Assembly: GCA_947650285.1 (NCBI GenBank)
Contig: CANTFL010000561.1
Coordinates: 62,001-126,000, forward strand
DNA length: 64,000 nucleotides
Reading direction: 5' to 3'
DNA from: Hyaloperonospora brassicae
Taxonomy: Eukaryota > Oomycota > Peronosporomycetes > Peronosporales > Peronosporaceae
In this document: piece by piece, positions 19,540-30,625 of the stretch
Layout of the letters: each line of letters opens with the position of its first letter
Numbering within the stretch: the stretch's first letter is position 1
Position numbers and translations under genes: made by a program
The notes under the pieces: generated by a model
Told to the model about the DNA's origin: nothing
Database searches by the model: none
Seen by the model: only the letters and a program-made list of their open reading frames with translations

Positions 19540-20680
19540 CACGCCATCTGTGTTATCTCGCATCCACTCAAACCCGAATGTAAATTTGCTGGCGTCACAG
19601 ACCACATAGAAAGGTCTGTCATGACCTGCAATCCCGAATAGAGGTGATAGTGACAACCGCGACCTGATACATTCAACGATGTACTCACACTTAGCACTTC
19701 ACGACCACTTTTCGTTTTTCTTCAACAAACAAGAGAGATGGAAGGTCATCTCGGCGTAGTTGTGCGAGTTCTTGTGCAGTACGCCGCTAAGCCAAGGTAT
19801 TTTTGTGATTTCTTCGGCATAGAATGGTATGGGCCAGTCGGTAAACGCCTTGAAATACTGTAAATTAGGGCGTACGCTGTTTACCAACGTTGCACCCAGG
19901 ATTCGGCATTCGCTGGTTTCGAATCCACCGTTATTGAGATTGGCGTGCAACTCATTCCTACACTTCAGTGTAGGCACCTTCCGGACGTGATGTCAGTGGG
20001 GTTTAAGGCGTGACTTCCATCCGTAGCCTGACTATAGTCAACAAACCGTCAAAGTAACTCGGTACGAATTCGCGCACTGATCTCGACAGACTTGTTACAC
20101 ACCTGTTGAACGTGGCAGGGGTATTACTTAGCAACTGTGGCATATCCAGTCACTCCCATGGTGTAATGGGCCACCCCGTTACATAAGTAGTTTCGATTAA
20201 GTTTACATGTTACTTAAGTAGGGGTGTTGCTTTCGAAGTAGCGAAAGTAGCACGTCGTATCTTTCAGCTGGTTTAATGGGCTCAGCTCCATTATTAGCCA
20301 GTAAGATATAGGCACGTAGATTGAGTGGTTCCCATGAGTCCAAGGGAACCATTCGTACTTAGGATGATTTAAAAGACAAAAATATAAACAGAGTTAAAAT
20401 ACTAAACACCAAAGACTTGGGTTTTGAGCTTCCTCAAAACAATAGTGTAAGTTAAGTAACGGGTTATTCTAGCCCCGTTACACATGTTTCACCGTCGAGA
20501 GTGCTTACTGCTGTAAACGGGATGACCCGTACACTCATGGAATCCTATATAATCCATTTATCAGATCCATCGATAAAAGGCTGATACAATCAGACGTACC
20601 ATCAATGATAACGCCCTTCGTCGGTGTCGGCGTAGATGGACCGGTAACGTTTCAGTATTAAACTTTCCGAATGCATTTAC
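19540..20680 (-). repeat. right arm of a 1.14-kb inverted repeat with 1-1141
   Basis: Position 20680 pairs with 1 and 19540 with 1141 without visible length change. Only scattered substitutions were seen by eye, for example in the CAKELTKIP / YAEEITKIP codons. Both arms contain the same solo LTR and the same stops. The left arm starts at the window edge, so the repeat may be longer. Confidence 0.88.
20162..20482. repeat. solo LTR, right copy
   Basis: It starts TGTAATGGGCC and ends AGCCCCGTTACA, and is the reverse complement of the solo LTR at 199-519, at the same site inside the reverse transcriptase. It was therefore present before the inverted duplication. Confidence 0.75.
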
Positions 20681-21274
20681 AATGCGTCATCCCCTTGTTG
20701 ACTTTTGACCACGGAAAGTTGGAGAGATGTGAGGGAAATTTGGCTCCCTCACATGACCCACTGTAAGGCTATCGGCAAAGAGCCTATCGAAAACAATTGC
20801 ATCTTTACGAGTCTACTGCTTCATCAAATAGTACGCCCGATCCGTGGTATGTTCAATTTCGTGTTTAATACATATATTATTAGGCAACTCGATAGGCACA
20901 GATCCAGGGAATACATCCCTGAATTCGATCAAAGCCTTGGATAATTTTTTTGTTCCGATTGACTCCCAAGATTGAGACGTGTAACGATCAATCTGAGACC
21001 TCTGATCGAGGCCACTTTCTATCATCAATGATCTACTGAGAATCTTTTTCTAGTAGCCAAGATAACCGCCAATCATATCGGTGACGTACCCATCCTTTGC
21101 GACGTGTACGCCAACCTCCTCGACCTTTCCAATACGCAGATCCCGCAACTTCTGTTCAGATTCAATAATCGGCAATCTAGATATCTCCGAACTTAACTTC
21201 GGAGGTACTGACATATCCATCATATAAGCGTCTGCACTTGTGCCATCGTTTGTAAATACATTCAGTGTCTCCAT
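20483..21274 (-). pseudogene. GypB(-) protease-RT spacer and RT start
   Basis: The minus strand reads MSVPPKLSSEISRLPIIE and LRDLRIGKVEEVGVHVAKDG (21274-21050), matching VPPKLTSEITHMPTLEPRRF and following residues of GypA. Then come IEFRDVFPGSVPIELPNN and EHTTDRAYYLMKQ, the entry to RT (21028-20813). The RT then continues into the solo LTR. Stops and frame changes are frequent. Confidence 0.7.
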
Positions 21275-21739
21275 GTTATCCTGGGAACATAAGTCATCAG
21301 AATGCTGGGGATTTATCTCCTCTGTGATCTAGTACGTCTATCCCTCAGCAAATATTCCTTCCAAGATCACCTTTTCAAGCGACCTTGTTTCAGTGTGATA
21401 CCGCATCGGGAGAATACGTTTCGTATTTTCTGGATGAAGTTCGCTAGATGTGCATCCATGTTCCTGTACACTCGGCTTATTCACGTGGTGAACTTTCAGG
21501 GCTGTCTGCGCTTTAACACAGTTTCCATTAGCTTAATTTACGCTGTAGTGGTCAAAGACACTGATGTCTTGTGCAGTCGTACTACCAACCAAACCACATG
21601 TGAAACAATCGCACTAACTCATAGTACATCAACAATCTTGTGCACGCTCCACGACGTTCATCAGATAGCCACCTGATGAACGAGCGGCAGGCATCTTCAC
21701 GGGTCGATGATGCTATCTTATCTATGGGACGTATTTCCT

Positions 21740-22989
21740 GAGCAAAGGTAGATCAAGGATAACACCATATTATTTAATCAGGTCCAAAACGATGAAATAC
21801 TCATCTCACTGTTCTTCTTCTCAAGTGTGATGGATTCCGACTTCACTTTTCTTCGCGATCATGGATGCACATGTTGCAAGGAGTAGCGTGATCGTGTGTG
21901 AGAGAGATTTTGTGCTCAACGTGCTTGAGCGTACGAATCTATATCGACTAGCATCAAATGAAACATTTCGATGCCCCAAGTCTTGGTGGGGCTCGAAGTG
22001 ACATTTCTTTGGTCACTTTCATCGTCAGGTGAAGAGGGATTACCCCTCACCAGGGGCAGTAACACACTATGACTATGTATTAGGAGCAACTTTATTAAAA
22101 GAACTGCAAATTCTCTTGACGTTGCTGAACCAGGAGCGCGCATCACTTCTCTGACCTCGACTGTTTTTAATAGTTCTCTTTGTTAGTTCAATTTTGTAAC
22201 ATCGTTGTACCCTCGTCTTGGTCCTTTTTGAGCCGACAGACGGTCGTTGCGTACTGGCGGCCGTAGCCATGTGTTTGAGCATTATATCAACCGCGCCGTG
22301 CCATATATTCTGACAACAATTGCATTTCTGCAATCGTTGTATCCCGGAGTGCGAGTACGCTTGCGCTCCACGTAGCATAGACCCATCGGTTCTGAACCTC
22401 TTTTTTTCTGTCGTATCGATGGACGATAGGTAAACAATTTAGTTTGAGCCTGTTTCAAGCTAGATGATTCCTGTTTCGCTACAGATAAATCGCTGGATTT
22501 ATCGACTCTATCTCCAAGTGAAACTGGTGGATCTTGACGCAGCCATTTGCAAGTCCCCGGATGAATACCGTTGATTCAGTGTTTTCATCAATCGGCTAGG
22601 CTGTTATGCAACTATAGAGGCATTGAATGTGATGCGCGAATGCGCGCGCGTCTAATTTACCCTGTACGAGTTGGAGAAAATCAGTACGAGTCTCAAGATC
22701 GGCGTGTGGCTAATAAAACTTCTGTCTGAGTCGGTTTGATGAAGAATTCTAGCGACCTATACACATGTGAGTCATCAAGCATGAGCATCAATTTCCAACT
22801 CTTGGATCGCCTAGTCAAGCTAATTGGTCGAATGCAACTTGAAATTCTTGGCGACGAGGCTGAATGGCGTCGTCCAACACGACATACTACCTCCACAGGG
22901 AGTCTTCTTCGACTTCTCTGTACTTGCAGATATCTACCTTTAATTTTTGGGCGATGCATGTGAGTCGATACGCCCAAAAAGGCATCCAA
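21740..22989 (-). pseudogene. GypB(-) gag and protease relics
   Basis: The gag part reads KYREVEEDSLWRWYVVLDDA near 22930-22870, parallel to KYQEVEGDSLIRWFVEVDG of GypA. Downstream are ARAFAHHIQCLYSCIT and STVFIRGLANGCVKIH remains (22650-22540). The protease end is seen near 21830-21760 as FIVLDLIK, then GVILDLPLLRKYVP. No intact frame remains. Confidence 0.6.
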
Positions 22990-23389
22990 TTGCTACAGTA
23001 TTAACAGATTAGTCTATTCATCACCCAGTTCATTTAACTGCATTGCTTCATTAAATTTCTTGATTGTGAATTAAGTCTACATTCCACCTTTCGTCGTCAA
23101 GCTCATACTGAATGAAATCGGCGATAATGGCATGTTGGATTGGGTCGCTGTCGAGAGCCACGAATAGGGTACAAATGACAATGCGGCCAAATGAAGATCT
23201 CGTTCTTTGAGCCACATAAAGCTTATTACACTCCTATTGGATCAGCTTTTGCGCTTGGCGTAAGAGGCTTTCTTTCAATCATATTTTAGACGAAATCATC
23301 GTGGTTGTTGAACGAACCAACAAGTGCAACTAATATAATCAGATAGACGTTTACTAACTGAATGGTAATCGTTTGTTCCGATACAGTAC

Positions 23390-23760
23390 AAGTGTGTGCG
23401 ATCATTTCGCACGTCAACTATACGTAGGATGGAAGAGAACTATCTGAGCAAGTAACTAATCTGAATGACTAAAAAGTAAAATATATTGGCTAGAACAAAG
23501 TCTATCTACTAAACATCTAGGGAATAACTTAACTATGTTCAGCTACAAACGCTCAATGCAGAGAACAGTTGCTCACCACCCATTGGACGCGTCCAGCAGC
23601 GATTGGTAGTTTATGTGGTAGACGTCATTATGGGCTGATTCAATTTATAGGTCGAGTGGCCATGTATATTACCCTACAAGATGGTTATATCAACAACTCG
23701 CGATAGTTGTACTGTGAAGTACTACCATTAACGATCATATTCTTACATACAAAAATTGTG
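23390..23760 (-). repeat. LTR-Y degenerate LTR-like repeat, copy 2
   Basis: It contains CACCCATTGGACGCGTCCAG and CAGCGATTGGTAGTTTATG, the block shared with 32110-32150 and, more distantly, with the GypA LTR. It also matches 31970-32100 (GAGAACTATCTGAGCAAGTA). It lies upstream of the GypB(-) gag, in the position of its 5' LTR. The ends are not defined. Confidence 0.45.
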
Positions 23761-24289
23761 CTAACGGCAGTTGGTTGAAACGATAAAATACCAAATCAAA
23801 TCCGAACTTGCATATACCTCTCGGAAAAAAGCCTGAATTGTTAGCTGTATAATACAACTTGGCTATCAAGCTCGACTACCACAGTCTTCAGACAGACACA
23901 CGAGGTACAAAAGAACTTTCCTGTTTGCAGCGCGGTGTACCCTTTAACCTATTATGATTAGTCTGAGAACGCGTTCGCATGATCCCATACATCGGCCGGT
24001 AACAGTGCTACGATAATACGCAGCTGATCGCCCCTTCATGATCACATAACAGCTTCTTCTTGCAAGAACGAACTTTGACGCGTTTCCATGAGCTAATTTG
24101 TAACATGGTGAGCCTGTAACATGTGTCTGACACGATAAATGTCAATATGATTATGCTCTTGATCGATAATATCCATAACTGATCACTAGTCAAAGTGAAT
24201 GGGCAAAATATCACCATCGAGGGTTATATACATATCTGCACCATTCATGGTCTATTTTGGATGTAGCACATACCACATAATATACCAAT

Positions 24290-24515
24290 CTCTGCTGGGC
24301 ACGCAGAATGGGTGAAGAGCGAGATTATCGATTGGGATTTTGTAGTTGAACGTAGTAAAAGTTAGTCCCTAGAGATTACTTATTGAGACTGGACGATGTT
24401 CAATACAGATTTCTGGTTCCCTCATTCGGAGCAATTACTTGTTTAGGTAGTTCTCTTCCTCTGCACGTATGGTTGACGTGAGTTTTGGGACCACACAACC
24501 TTGTATAAGGTAAAC
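24290..24515 (+). repeat. LTR-Y degenerate LTR-like repeat, copy 3
   Basis: It resembles 5230-5450 in direct orientation: CCTAGAGATTACTTATTGAG, CATTCGGAGCAATTACTTG and TTGACGTGAGTTTTGGGACC have close counterparts there. It is inverted relative to 23390-23760, about 650 bp away. It is diverged and partial. Confidence 0.45.
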
Positions 24516-24729
24516 GACCAGTTCAGTTGAACGAATTTGCATTAGTTCGGAGATTTTATCCGGTGCATAAATGAAACAATCTGGATATATAAAAACACCA
24601 TGTTAGACCCATTTTAGCGGCTATTTGTATCCACATCGTTTCAGGTTCATTACAATATTTTAAAAGTTCTGTGAGTTAAAGAAAATCAGTCAAATTTGGG
24701 TCCATTTTACTGGGTACCGGTTTAGTGCA

Positions 24730-25500
24730 CGACTACCGGCCGCATGATTCTGCTAGCGTTTCTTCGATAGCCAGCCTGCCTGCGATGTAAATCGTTGTTC
24801 GAAGCTTCTTCCGGTTGCGTGCAGGTTCTGGAGGGATGAGAATCGAATTTTGGACTGCGGAGACCACATACGGGCGGCGAACAATCCAGGATGCAGTGCC
24901 AAAGTAGTCTCATATTCCCCCATCTTGATACTCACCAATATGCTCGTGGAGTTATCTATGAGAAAGATCGTAAAGTCCGTTACCCCGGAAGCCCTCAATT
25001 TCATTGCTGCAGTTCTCAAGAATGGCGCTGCGTTATGCATAGAACGCAATCCCGGTGGCTGTCTTCTTGGACAGCGCTTAGTCCGCCGTTTCATACATTC
25101 GAAGCTGTAGACGCTCGCGGACGATTGGTTTGACAAGCTTGAGCACGGACACGTCAAACGGCTGAAAGACGTGCGTAGAGTTTGCTGGCAAAGAGATCAT
25201 CAGGATGCCTTGTTCGCAGCAGAAGTTCACCGACTCTAAAAAACAAAACCCCAGTTAAATTGATTATGAGAAAGATATAATGATAAAAAGGTCTTGCAGA
25301 ACTTACTAATATTTACATGCGTGCACAGCCCTTCAGTCGGGATCCCGTTTTGCTGATCTTGCGCCTTTTCAAACAGCGTACGTAACGGAACAGACGACGT
25401 CCGCGCGACCTCGGCGTACGATTCACCGTTGCGCACTCGCGCAAGAGCACTCGACGACGCCTTGCTTCTCGTAGTGTCCGCAGCGCACCACCATCATGTT
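24730..25500 (-). pseudogene. pogo-like DDE_1 transposase relic with an intron
   Basis: On the minus strand a helix-turn-helix segment (RNGESYAEVARTSSVPLRTL, 25436-25377) is followed closely by PTEGLCTHVNI. After a GT-AG intron (25306-25236, donor GTAAGT, acceptor TTTTTTAG) comes KSVNFCCEQGILMISLPANS and HVFQPFDVSVLKLVKP. LPxNSTHxxQPxDV is the DDE_1 signature of pogo-type transposases. Splicing keeps the frame. The sequence between the N-terminal domain and GLCTHVN is deleted, removing the first catalytic Asp. The second region, normally LDGxxTHVN, has Glu for Asp. Stops follow at about 25040. It is a relic, or a shortened derivative. Confidence 0.6.
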
Positions 25501-25509
25501 TGGACTTCT

Positions 25510-28376
25510 TTAGCTTATAAAGGCAGGTACTAACCCCTTTACTTACAATCCCTATTTAAACCGATAAAATTACTTCGCACACAGCGAATCGTGCATTGAA
25601 CCGGTTCAAAACTCGTCTGCCAAATTAAATTGCTTAGATTCGAAATAGTCCGACTTATTGGATGGTATTCAGCATCGTGCAGTGAAGTGATACCTAGCAC
25701 AAAGCTGGTCGTCTACCTTAGTATCGGTTTAAATGGCTGACCATTTACAAGTAAAAAGTGTGCTTCATTACAGTATGTTGAAAAAGCTGGCTTCATTTTA
25801 TCGTACCTTTCCCATCTCGCACACAAGATAGATCAGTCGTATCAATCAATCCGTTTCTGAGACAATTAATGTCTTACAAGATGCCATCAAGGGTGTCTGA
25901 AACAGTAAAAATAGTCAGAATACTGGACCGCCAAGTACGCGCTAGATGCACTTAACGAGCTGGGAATCTCGCAAATGTTCAGCAACCATAAGCTGCACCA
26001 ACCTGTGCCCTCATCAGTATAATATCACGATGTTTCGTCCATAAGTTGAAATGGTACTAGCCGTTTTGTACTCAGCAAAGGAACTCGAATATCAATATGA
26101 ACAAACTAGGGACCGAGCAGTACTATATATATCGATATATCAAATTTTGTTCATAGCAGGATTGGTCGTCGACGAGATACACTGAGTTTCCCTTTTCCTT
26201 TTGCACACACCCAAGGATTGAGGAGAATACGAGTGGTCCATATTACGAGTTGATTGGACGACGCAACGACTCAAAACCGGCTATCGTTGGTCGACCAAAA
26301 CAAGTGATACCGTAGTCGCAGAGCGGATAAGTCCATTTTTCAGATAATACCACTTAACGAGTCTATGGTACATTCGTGCAAGTTATCACTGATCCGCTGG
26401 CGCAAAAACAGCGTTCCCGGCCAATGGTCTCGATCGCGGCTGATACGGCACAATAGGCACAAGGCGGTGTGCAGAAGTTCTTATGGTCACGAAGGGAACG
26501 GCGGCTCAATTGAGGCATAATTCAGCTGTTGGATGGCCAGACCATCAGCAATTTGGCTGGCGAATTGTAAAGTATCAGAAGTGTGCTCTTAAAAAGAGCG
26601 CACCAATTTTAACGCGAGAACTGACCAATTTTATGCAGGGACGGCTGAGGGCGCGCTTTGAGAGGTCAAAAATACGACCAAATGTAGCCACGCGTGAAAC
26701 AAATTTTGCGTGAGGTGACGGGGGCTGTACGTTCTTGTGGCCCGTTAAGTTATTATCCAAACACCATTCACCTATAGTGTGGTCCCGTCGTCAATGGCTC
26801 GGACAGTTGCGTTTACATTGGGTATGGTGTACACCATCTACAATATGTAGCATTTTTGATCTCCGTCACTCAGCTACTCCTCGACCCATACTTTTTAAAA
26901 CACAAATCCAAGACTATAGATGGCTTGAGCACCGATAGCTTCATTTCTATGGTCTCGGATTTAAATTGACAAGTTTCCCGCAAAGTTATAGGCACCTAAA
27001 GCTCGGAGGATTTCTGGAATAATGGCTCGCGGCGAGCCACATTTGGCCGCCTAATTCCCCGCGTGCTTATTTTTCTCGATGTTTTGAAATTTCCCCATGC
27101 AGCCCAATCTAAAGTAGACGAATCAGCGTAAAAGAACCATTTTTGCAGACTCAAGAGGGCAAAGCTGGCTGTTTCACCCTATACGGCATCGTTTTGTCTG
27201 TTACGTCCTCTATTTACTATAAAAGGACGCGTGCAATTAACCAAATCTACTGCAAAACACGAAAATTGGTAGCAGCAAAAACGTCCACACACGTTAGTAT
27301 TGAATATGTACCTTACAGTGCGACCGATACTTCTTTACGTCGTATTTAACGGCCTTCGTAGTCAGGCTCTTGTGATAAACATTCATATACCAAAGGCACG
27401 TTCGAGCATGGCGGCGGATGGTAGTGAAAGAGACGGATGCAAGGGATTTTGGGACTATTTGCTCGAGGTCTTTGAACGTGCAGTCGCATTTTTTTCCAGC
27501 GTGGTAATTTATTCGCCCCAGAACATTCTGATGAAGGTTAGATCGCAATGGATCCAAGGGTAAAATGATGTGTTTGCCGGTCGCAGTGATAGTCTCTTCC
27601 CGAAGCCCTTTTTGGCTCTCATGATCACCAAATGCCGTAGCCATTTGTAAGGGCACAGCATGTTGGTAAATTCCGACTGCTTCGTACATTGGTTGGTGTT
27701 GGAAACGTGCAAAGTACGTGCTTATTGTGTGCAGTGCGACGGGAGCGTAAAAAAGGCGATTTCGGTTGCGGAAATGGCAATAACGACACTATTTCTCTTT
27801 GTCAAATTTAGCCCGCCAACAAAAAAGTTACCGGTTATAGGCGGTGCGCACCGAGCGCTTTCCCGCTTCCAATCGTTCCTCTCTTCTTCCGATTTCGCAG
27901 CTGAAGATGAGTGAGGTTTTATCGTGAGCCATGGCTGCTGTCGCATATCTATCTCGTCACCTGAAAACCTACAAAACAATGCAGGCGAATTTCTATGATT
28001 GGCCGCGCATCTTACAATCTGCTGCACTGTGCGCTCCTATAAAGATCGCCCTTCCAATAGTGAGCCTTGTAACATATGTCTGCACAAATGCATTCCCATC
28101 TCACACCTCATGGGCACAACCCTAGTTCTATTTCAAGCCGGGCGGCGGTCTAACCACCAACCTCGAAATCCAGAGGTCCGTTCCGACCAGCGCGTGCTCT
28201 TCTGTGCATGCACATCGCAGGATGATCGTCGCCCCAGCTGCTAGTGAGGAACCATACGCCACGCCCCTCTGTGTGTCGCAAGATTGCCATCAACAACCTG
28301 TCGCAATTCGAGACCAGACATACTCGTCGGCGGCAGTGCAAATGGACGACACGTGCTTTGGCGTGCGAGAACAAGA
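25510..28376. other. long stretch without a recognised gene
   Basis: Only short frames occur. The longest, 27294-27689 on the minus strand (131 codons, GKKCDCTFKDLEQIVPKSLA near its middle), has a spacing that faintly recalls the N-terminal DNA-binding part of Tc1/mariner-type transposases, but I cannot support that. An AT-rich run with ATATATATCGATATATC lies near 26123-26140. I see nothing else. Confidence 0.4.
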
Positions 28377-28393
28377 GCCATTTCCCAACTTCG
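28377..28393 (+). promoter_or_regulatory. oomycete-type initiator / flanking core promoter element
   Basis: The sequence GCCATTTCCCAACTTCG fits the known oomycete core promoter consensus GCTCATTYYNCAWTTTNYY closely (CATTTCCCAACTT). It lies 31 bp upstream of the chosen ATG at 28424, a typical distance. This supports both the start choice and an oomycete origin. Confidence 0.5.
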
Positions 28394-28423
28394 TGTGTCC
28401 TGACAACACCGCCGCAAGAGACG

Positions 28424-30209
28424 ATGCATCTTCCTCTCGCGCTGAGCCTTCTCGCGGCTGGATTGATCGGCCGGTGCGCGGCCGCTTCCAATTCCACTTC
28501 GGTCCGTTCATTTCCCGGATGGAAACCTTGCTCGGCGTTCACCATTCCCGGCGAAGACGAATACGAGGCCGAGTGCGTGACCTACGAGGCTCCGTTGTGT
28601 CACTCTGGTATCTGTAAGGTACCGGTGAACGTGAAGCCGACCATTGAGGTGTTCGTCAAGCGGTTGCGTGCCAAGGGGGACGGGGCGGATAACGCAGCGA
28701 ACGTGTGGCTGATCTCTGGGACTGAGTCGACCCCAGGCAAGTGGAGGTTTTGAGTGTACCATGCTATAGCAAGGAACTAATTGATGACTCATGTGGGTGT
28801 GTGTAGTGGAACAATCGATGGTGACGCTGCACAAAAGACTGAAAGGAGCAGTCAACGTGTACACGATGGACCTTCGCGGCGCGGGACGGAGTACACGGCT
28901 CCATTGCGAGGTAGGTGAGCAGACGACGGGTCAAAACGAGCCTGAGATGGTGTGGTTGGAGATTCCCGAGTGTGCTGAGAAGCTGCAGAAAGCGTATGGA
29001 AACCTTGCTTCGTTCTCAACCACGAGCGCTGCAATGGACATTTCCGCCTTCATCTCCGAGCACACGAACGACGCGAGTACAATCGTGTACGGCGTGAGCT
29101 ACGGCACGATGGCCGTCCAGCGCCTGATGCAGTTGAGTCCGCCAAGCGTGAACGGATACGTTTTGGACAGCGCCATGGCCTATTCGGTAGCACCGGACGA
29201 GAAGGCCTATGTGACACAGTATGATGTCGACTTCAGCGACGTGGGCGAGCGTTTCATGAAGCTGTGCGCGCATGACGTCGACTGCGCATCTCACTTCGAA
29301 TCCACCAGTCTGTCTGCTACGCTTCATAACGTGCTTCGGAGATTCGGCAGCAATTCTACGTCGACCTGTGCTAAATCAATGGCATTGGAGTCTGGGGGCG
29401 ACCCATCCATTGGCGTTCGGCATAAACTGGCCGGTCTTCTGTTGAACCCAAGCACGCGATCCTTGATTCCATCGTTGGTATTCAGGCTCGATCGATGCAA
29501 CCGCGACGACCGCGAAGTCTTGACGCACCTCTCTCTAGCCATCGCCGAACAGGATTCGGTACCGTACAGGTCCGAGGCTTTCAATTCGGACGTGCGCACA
29601 ATGCTGGTTAAGTTTTCCGAAATGTGGGAGACACCTTCGCCACTCACCACCGACCTGCTAATTCGGTACGAGAACCTGAGCATGACCAACGAACCAGCTT
29701 ACACAGCGGTCAGCTGGTTTTGTCGCTACTCGAAAGAGCGGTCTCCGGCGTGTGAAGAAGTAGGAATCTTTCAGTACGAAGCCGACTCCATCACGTACCC
29801 GCACGACCAGTACTGGGATAAGCCAGCGGCTGTCCCCAGCCATGCCAGCGTGCTAATGATGCATGGCAGACTGGACCCAGAGAATCATTTCAAGCACGCC
29901 AAGAGTTTGTTTGGGACGCTCGACACTTCGAAGAAGGAACTCGTTGCATTCGACTACGCGCCGGGGGTGACGATCGAAACGACTCCGTTTGGAGTTGGTA
30001 GCAAGAACTGCGGAATGGAGTTGCTGCTCTCGTACGTTTCGAGTAACGCTAACCTCAAGCGCGTGGACAAGTCCTGCGTGGGTAAAATGCCTGCGTTCAA
30101 CATGAAGGTGTCGCCCGTAGTCGCGAAAACCTACTTCGGTACGGACGACACGTACGGCGATGTCTCGGCCCCAGCGGCGCAGAACGGAAAAGTGAAAGCG
30201 GCGTTTTGA
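28424..30209 (+). CDS. secreted serine protease / hydrolase, peptidase family S33 type
   Basis: Two exons (28424-28736 and 28807-30209) give 571 residues. The ATG at 28424 starts a signal peptide (MHLPLALSLLAAGLIGRCAA); upstream frame codons look untranslated, and the promoter element would lie inside a longer version. The intron (28737-28806, 70 bp) uses a GC donor, AG|GCAAGT, and acceptor TGTGTAG; no GT donor before the stop keeps the frame. Domains: NVWLISGT and the YTMDLRGAGRS oxyanion region, the nucleophile elbow YGVSYGTM (Ser202), and MMHGRLDP (Asp461). The C-terminal KSCVGKMPAFNMKV motif resembles other secreted oomycete S33 proteins as I recall them. The catalytic His, expected in a YAPHG-like motif, is not seen: the sequence reads DYAPGVTIE (about 487-495). 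It is probably apoplastic; activity is uncertain. Confidence 0.85.
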
Positions 30210-30269
30210 TGATGCATCGACGGAGCTGAAGACAAGCAGTTAGCGCGAGACCAGTCATGGTTTAACTGC

Positions 30270-30275
30270 AATAAA
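30270..30275 (+). terminator. polyadenylation-like signal of the S33 gene
   Basis: AATAAA occurs 60 bp after the stop codon of the S33 gene (CTGCAATAAAGAACC). Oomycete genes do not always use this hexamer, so this is only a positional suggestion. Confidence 0.3.
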
Positions 30276-30625
30276 GAACCGCTGCATACCTGACAGCCGC
30301 TCTGTTCTGTTTTGATAGCAGCAATTGTCCTCCCCGTCTGTTTGATATCTACAAGTGTGCGCGCGTTCACGTTGACTCTGTTTCGTACGTGCATGCACGT
30401 GTCTAAGCATAAATGTCAGTAAAGCAGGTCATACGCAACGCTGCCTACCGCTGTTGTGACCGAAGAGTAAGTGCGCTCCAATTGACGGCTTGATAGCCGT
30501 AGATGCACATTCGAGGGACGCGGGTCAGCCCCTGTTTCTGATGGCCAAGACGGTGTCGCCGCTGGTCGTTTTACTTCGATGTGCGTATGTACGTCACAGC
30601 CCTGCGAGTCTTGGACACTTCAATT

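Larger units (their letters stand above)
19540..23760 (-). mobile_element. GypB(-): decayed Ty3/gypsy retrotransposon, 5' part
   Basis: On the minus strand an LTR-like repeat (about 23390-23760), gag (22989-22100), protease (about 21900-21740), RT (21274-19700) and the start of RNase H (down to 19540) follow each other in gypsy order. RNase H is cut off by segment X at 19540. All frames are broken. The last 1141 bp are the inverted twin of 1-1141. It is clearly older than GypA and the copia. Confidence 0.72.

Noticed and set aside
27294..27689. Tc1/mariner-like transposase N-terminus on the minus strand
   Set aside because: Only a vague spacing similarity; no catalytic motif found in the following kilobase in any frame.
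28244..28423. Upstream extension of the S33 protein by 60 codons
   Set aside because: It would bury the signal peptide and include the core promoter element. The ATG at 28424 gives a proper secretion signal.
28204..28617. Plus frame of 137 codons overlapping the start of the S33 gene
   Set aside because: Different frame from the signal peptide and first exon; no domain.
28791..28806. ATG at 28791 as start of the S33 protein
   Set aside because: It would drop the signal peptide and conserved N-terminal part, and lies inside the intron that joins exon 1 in frame.
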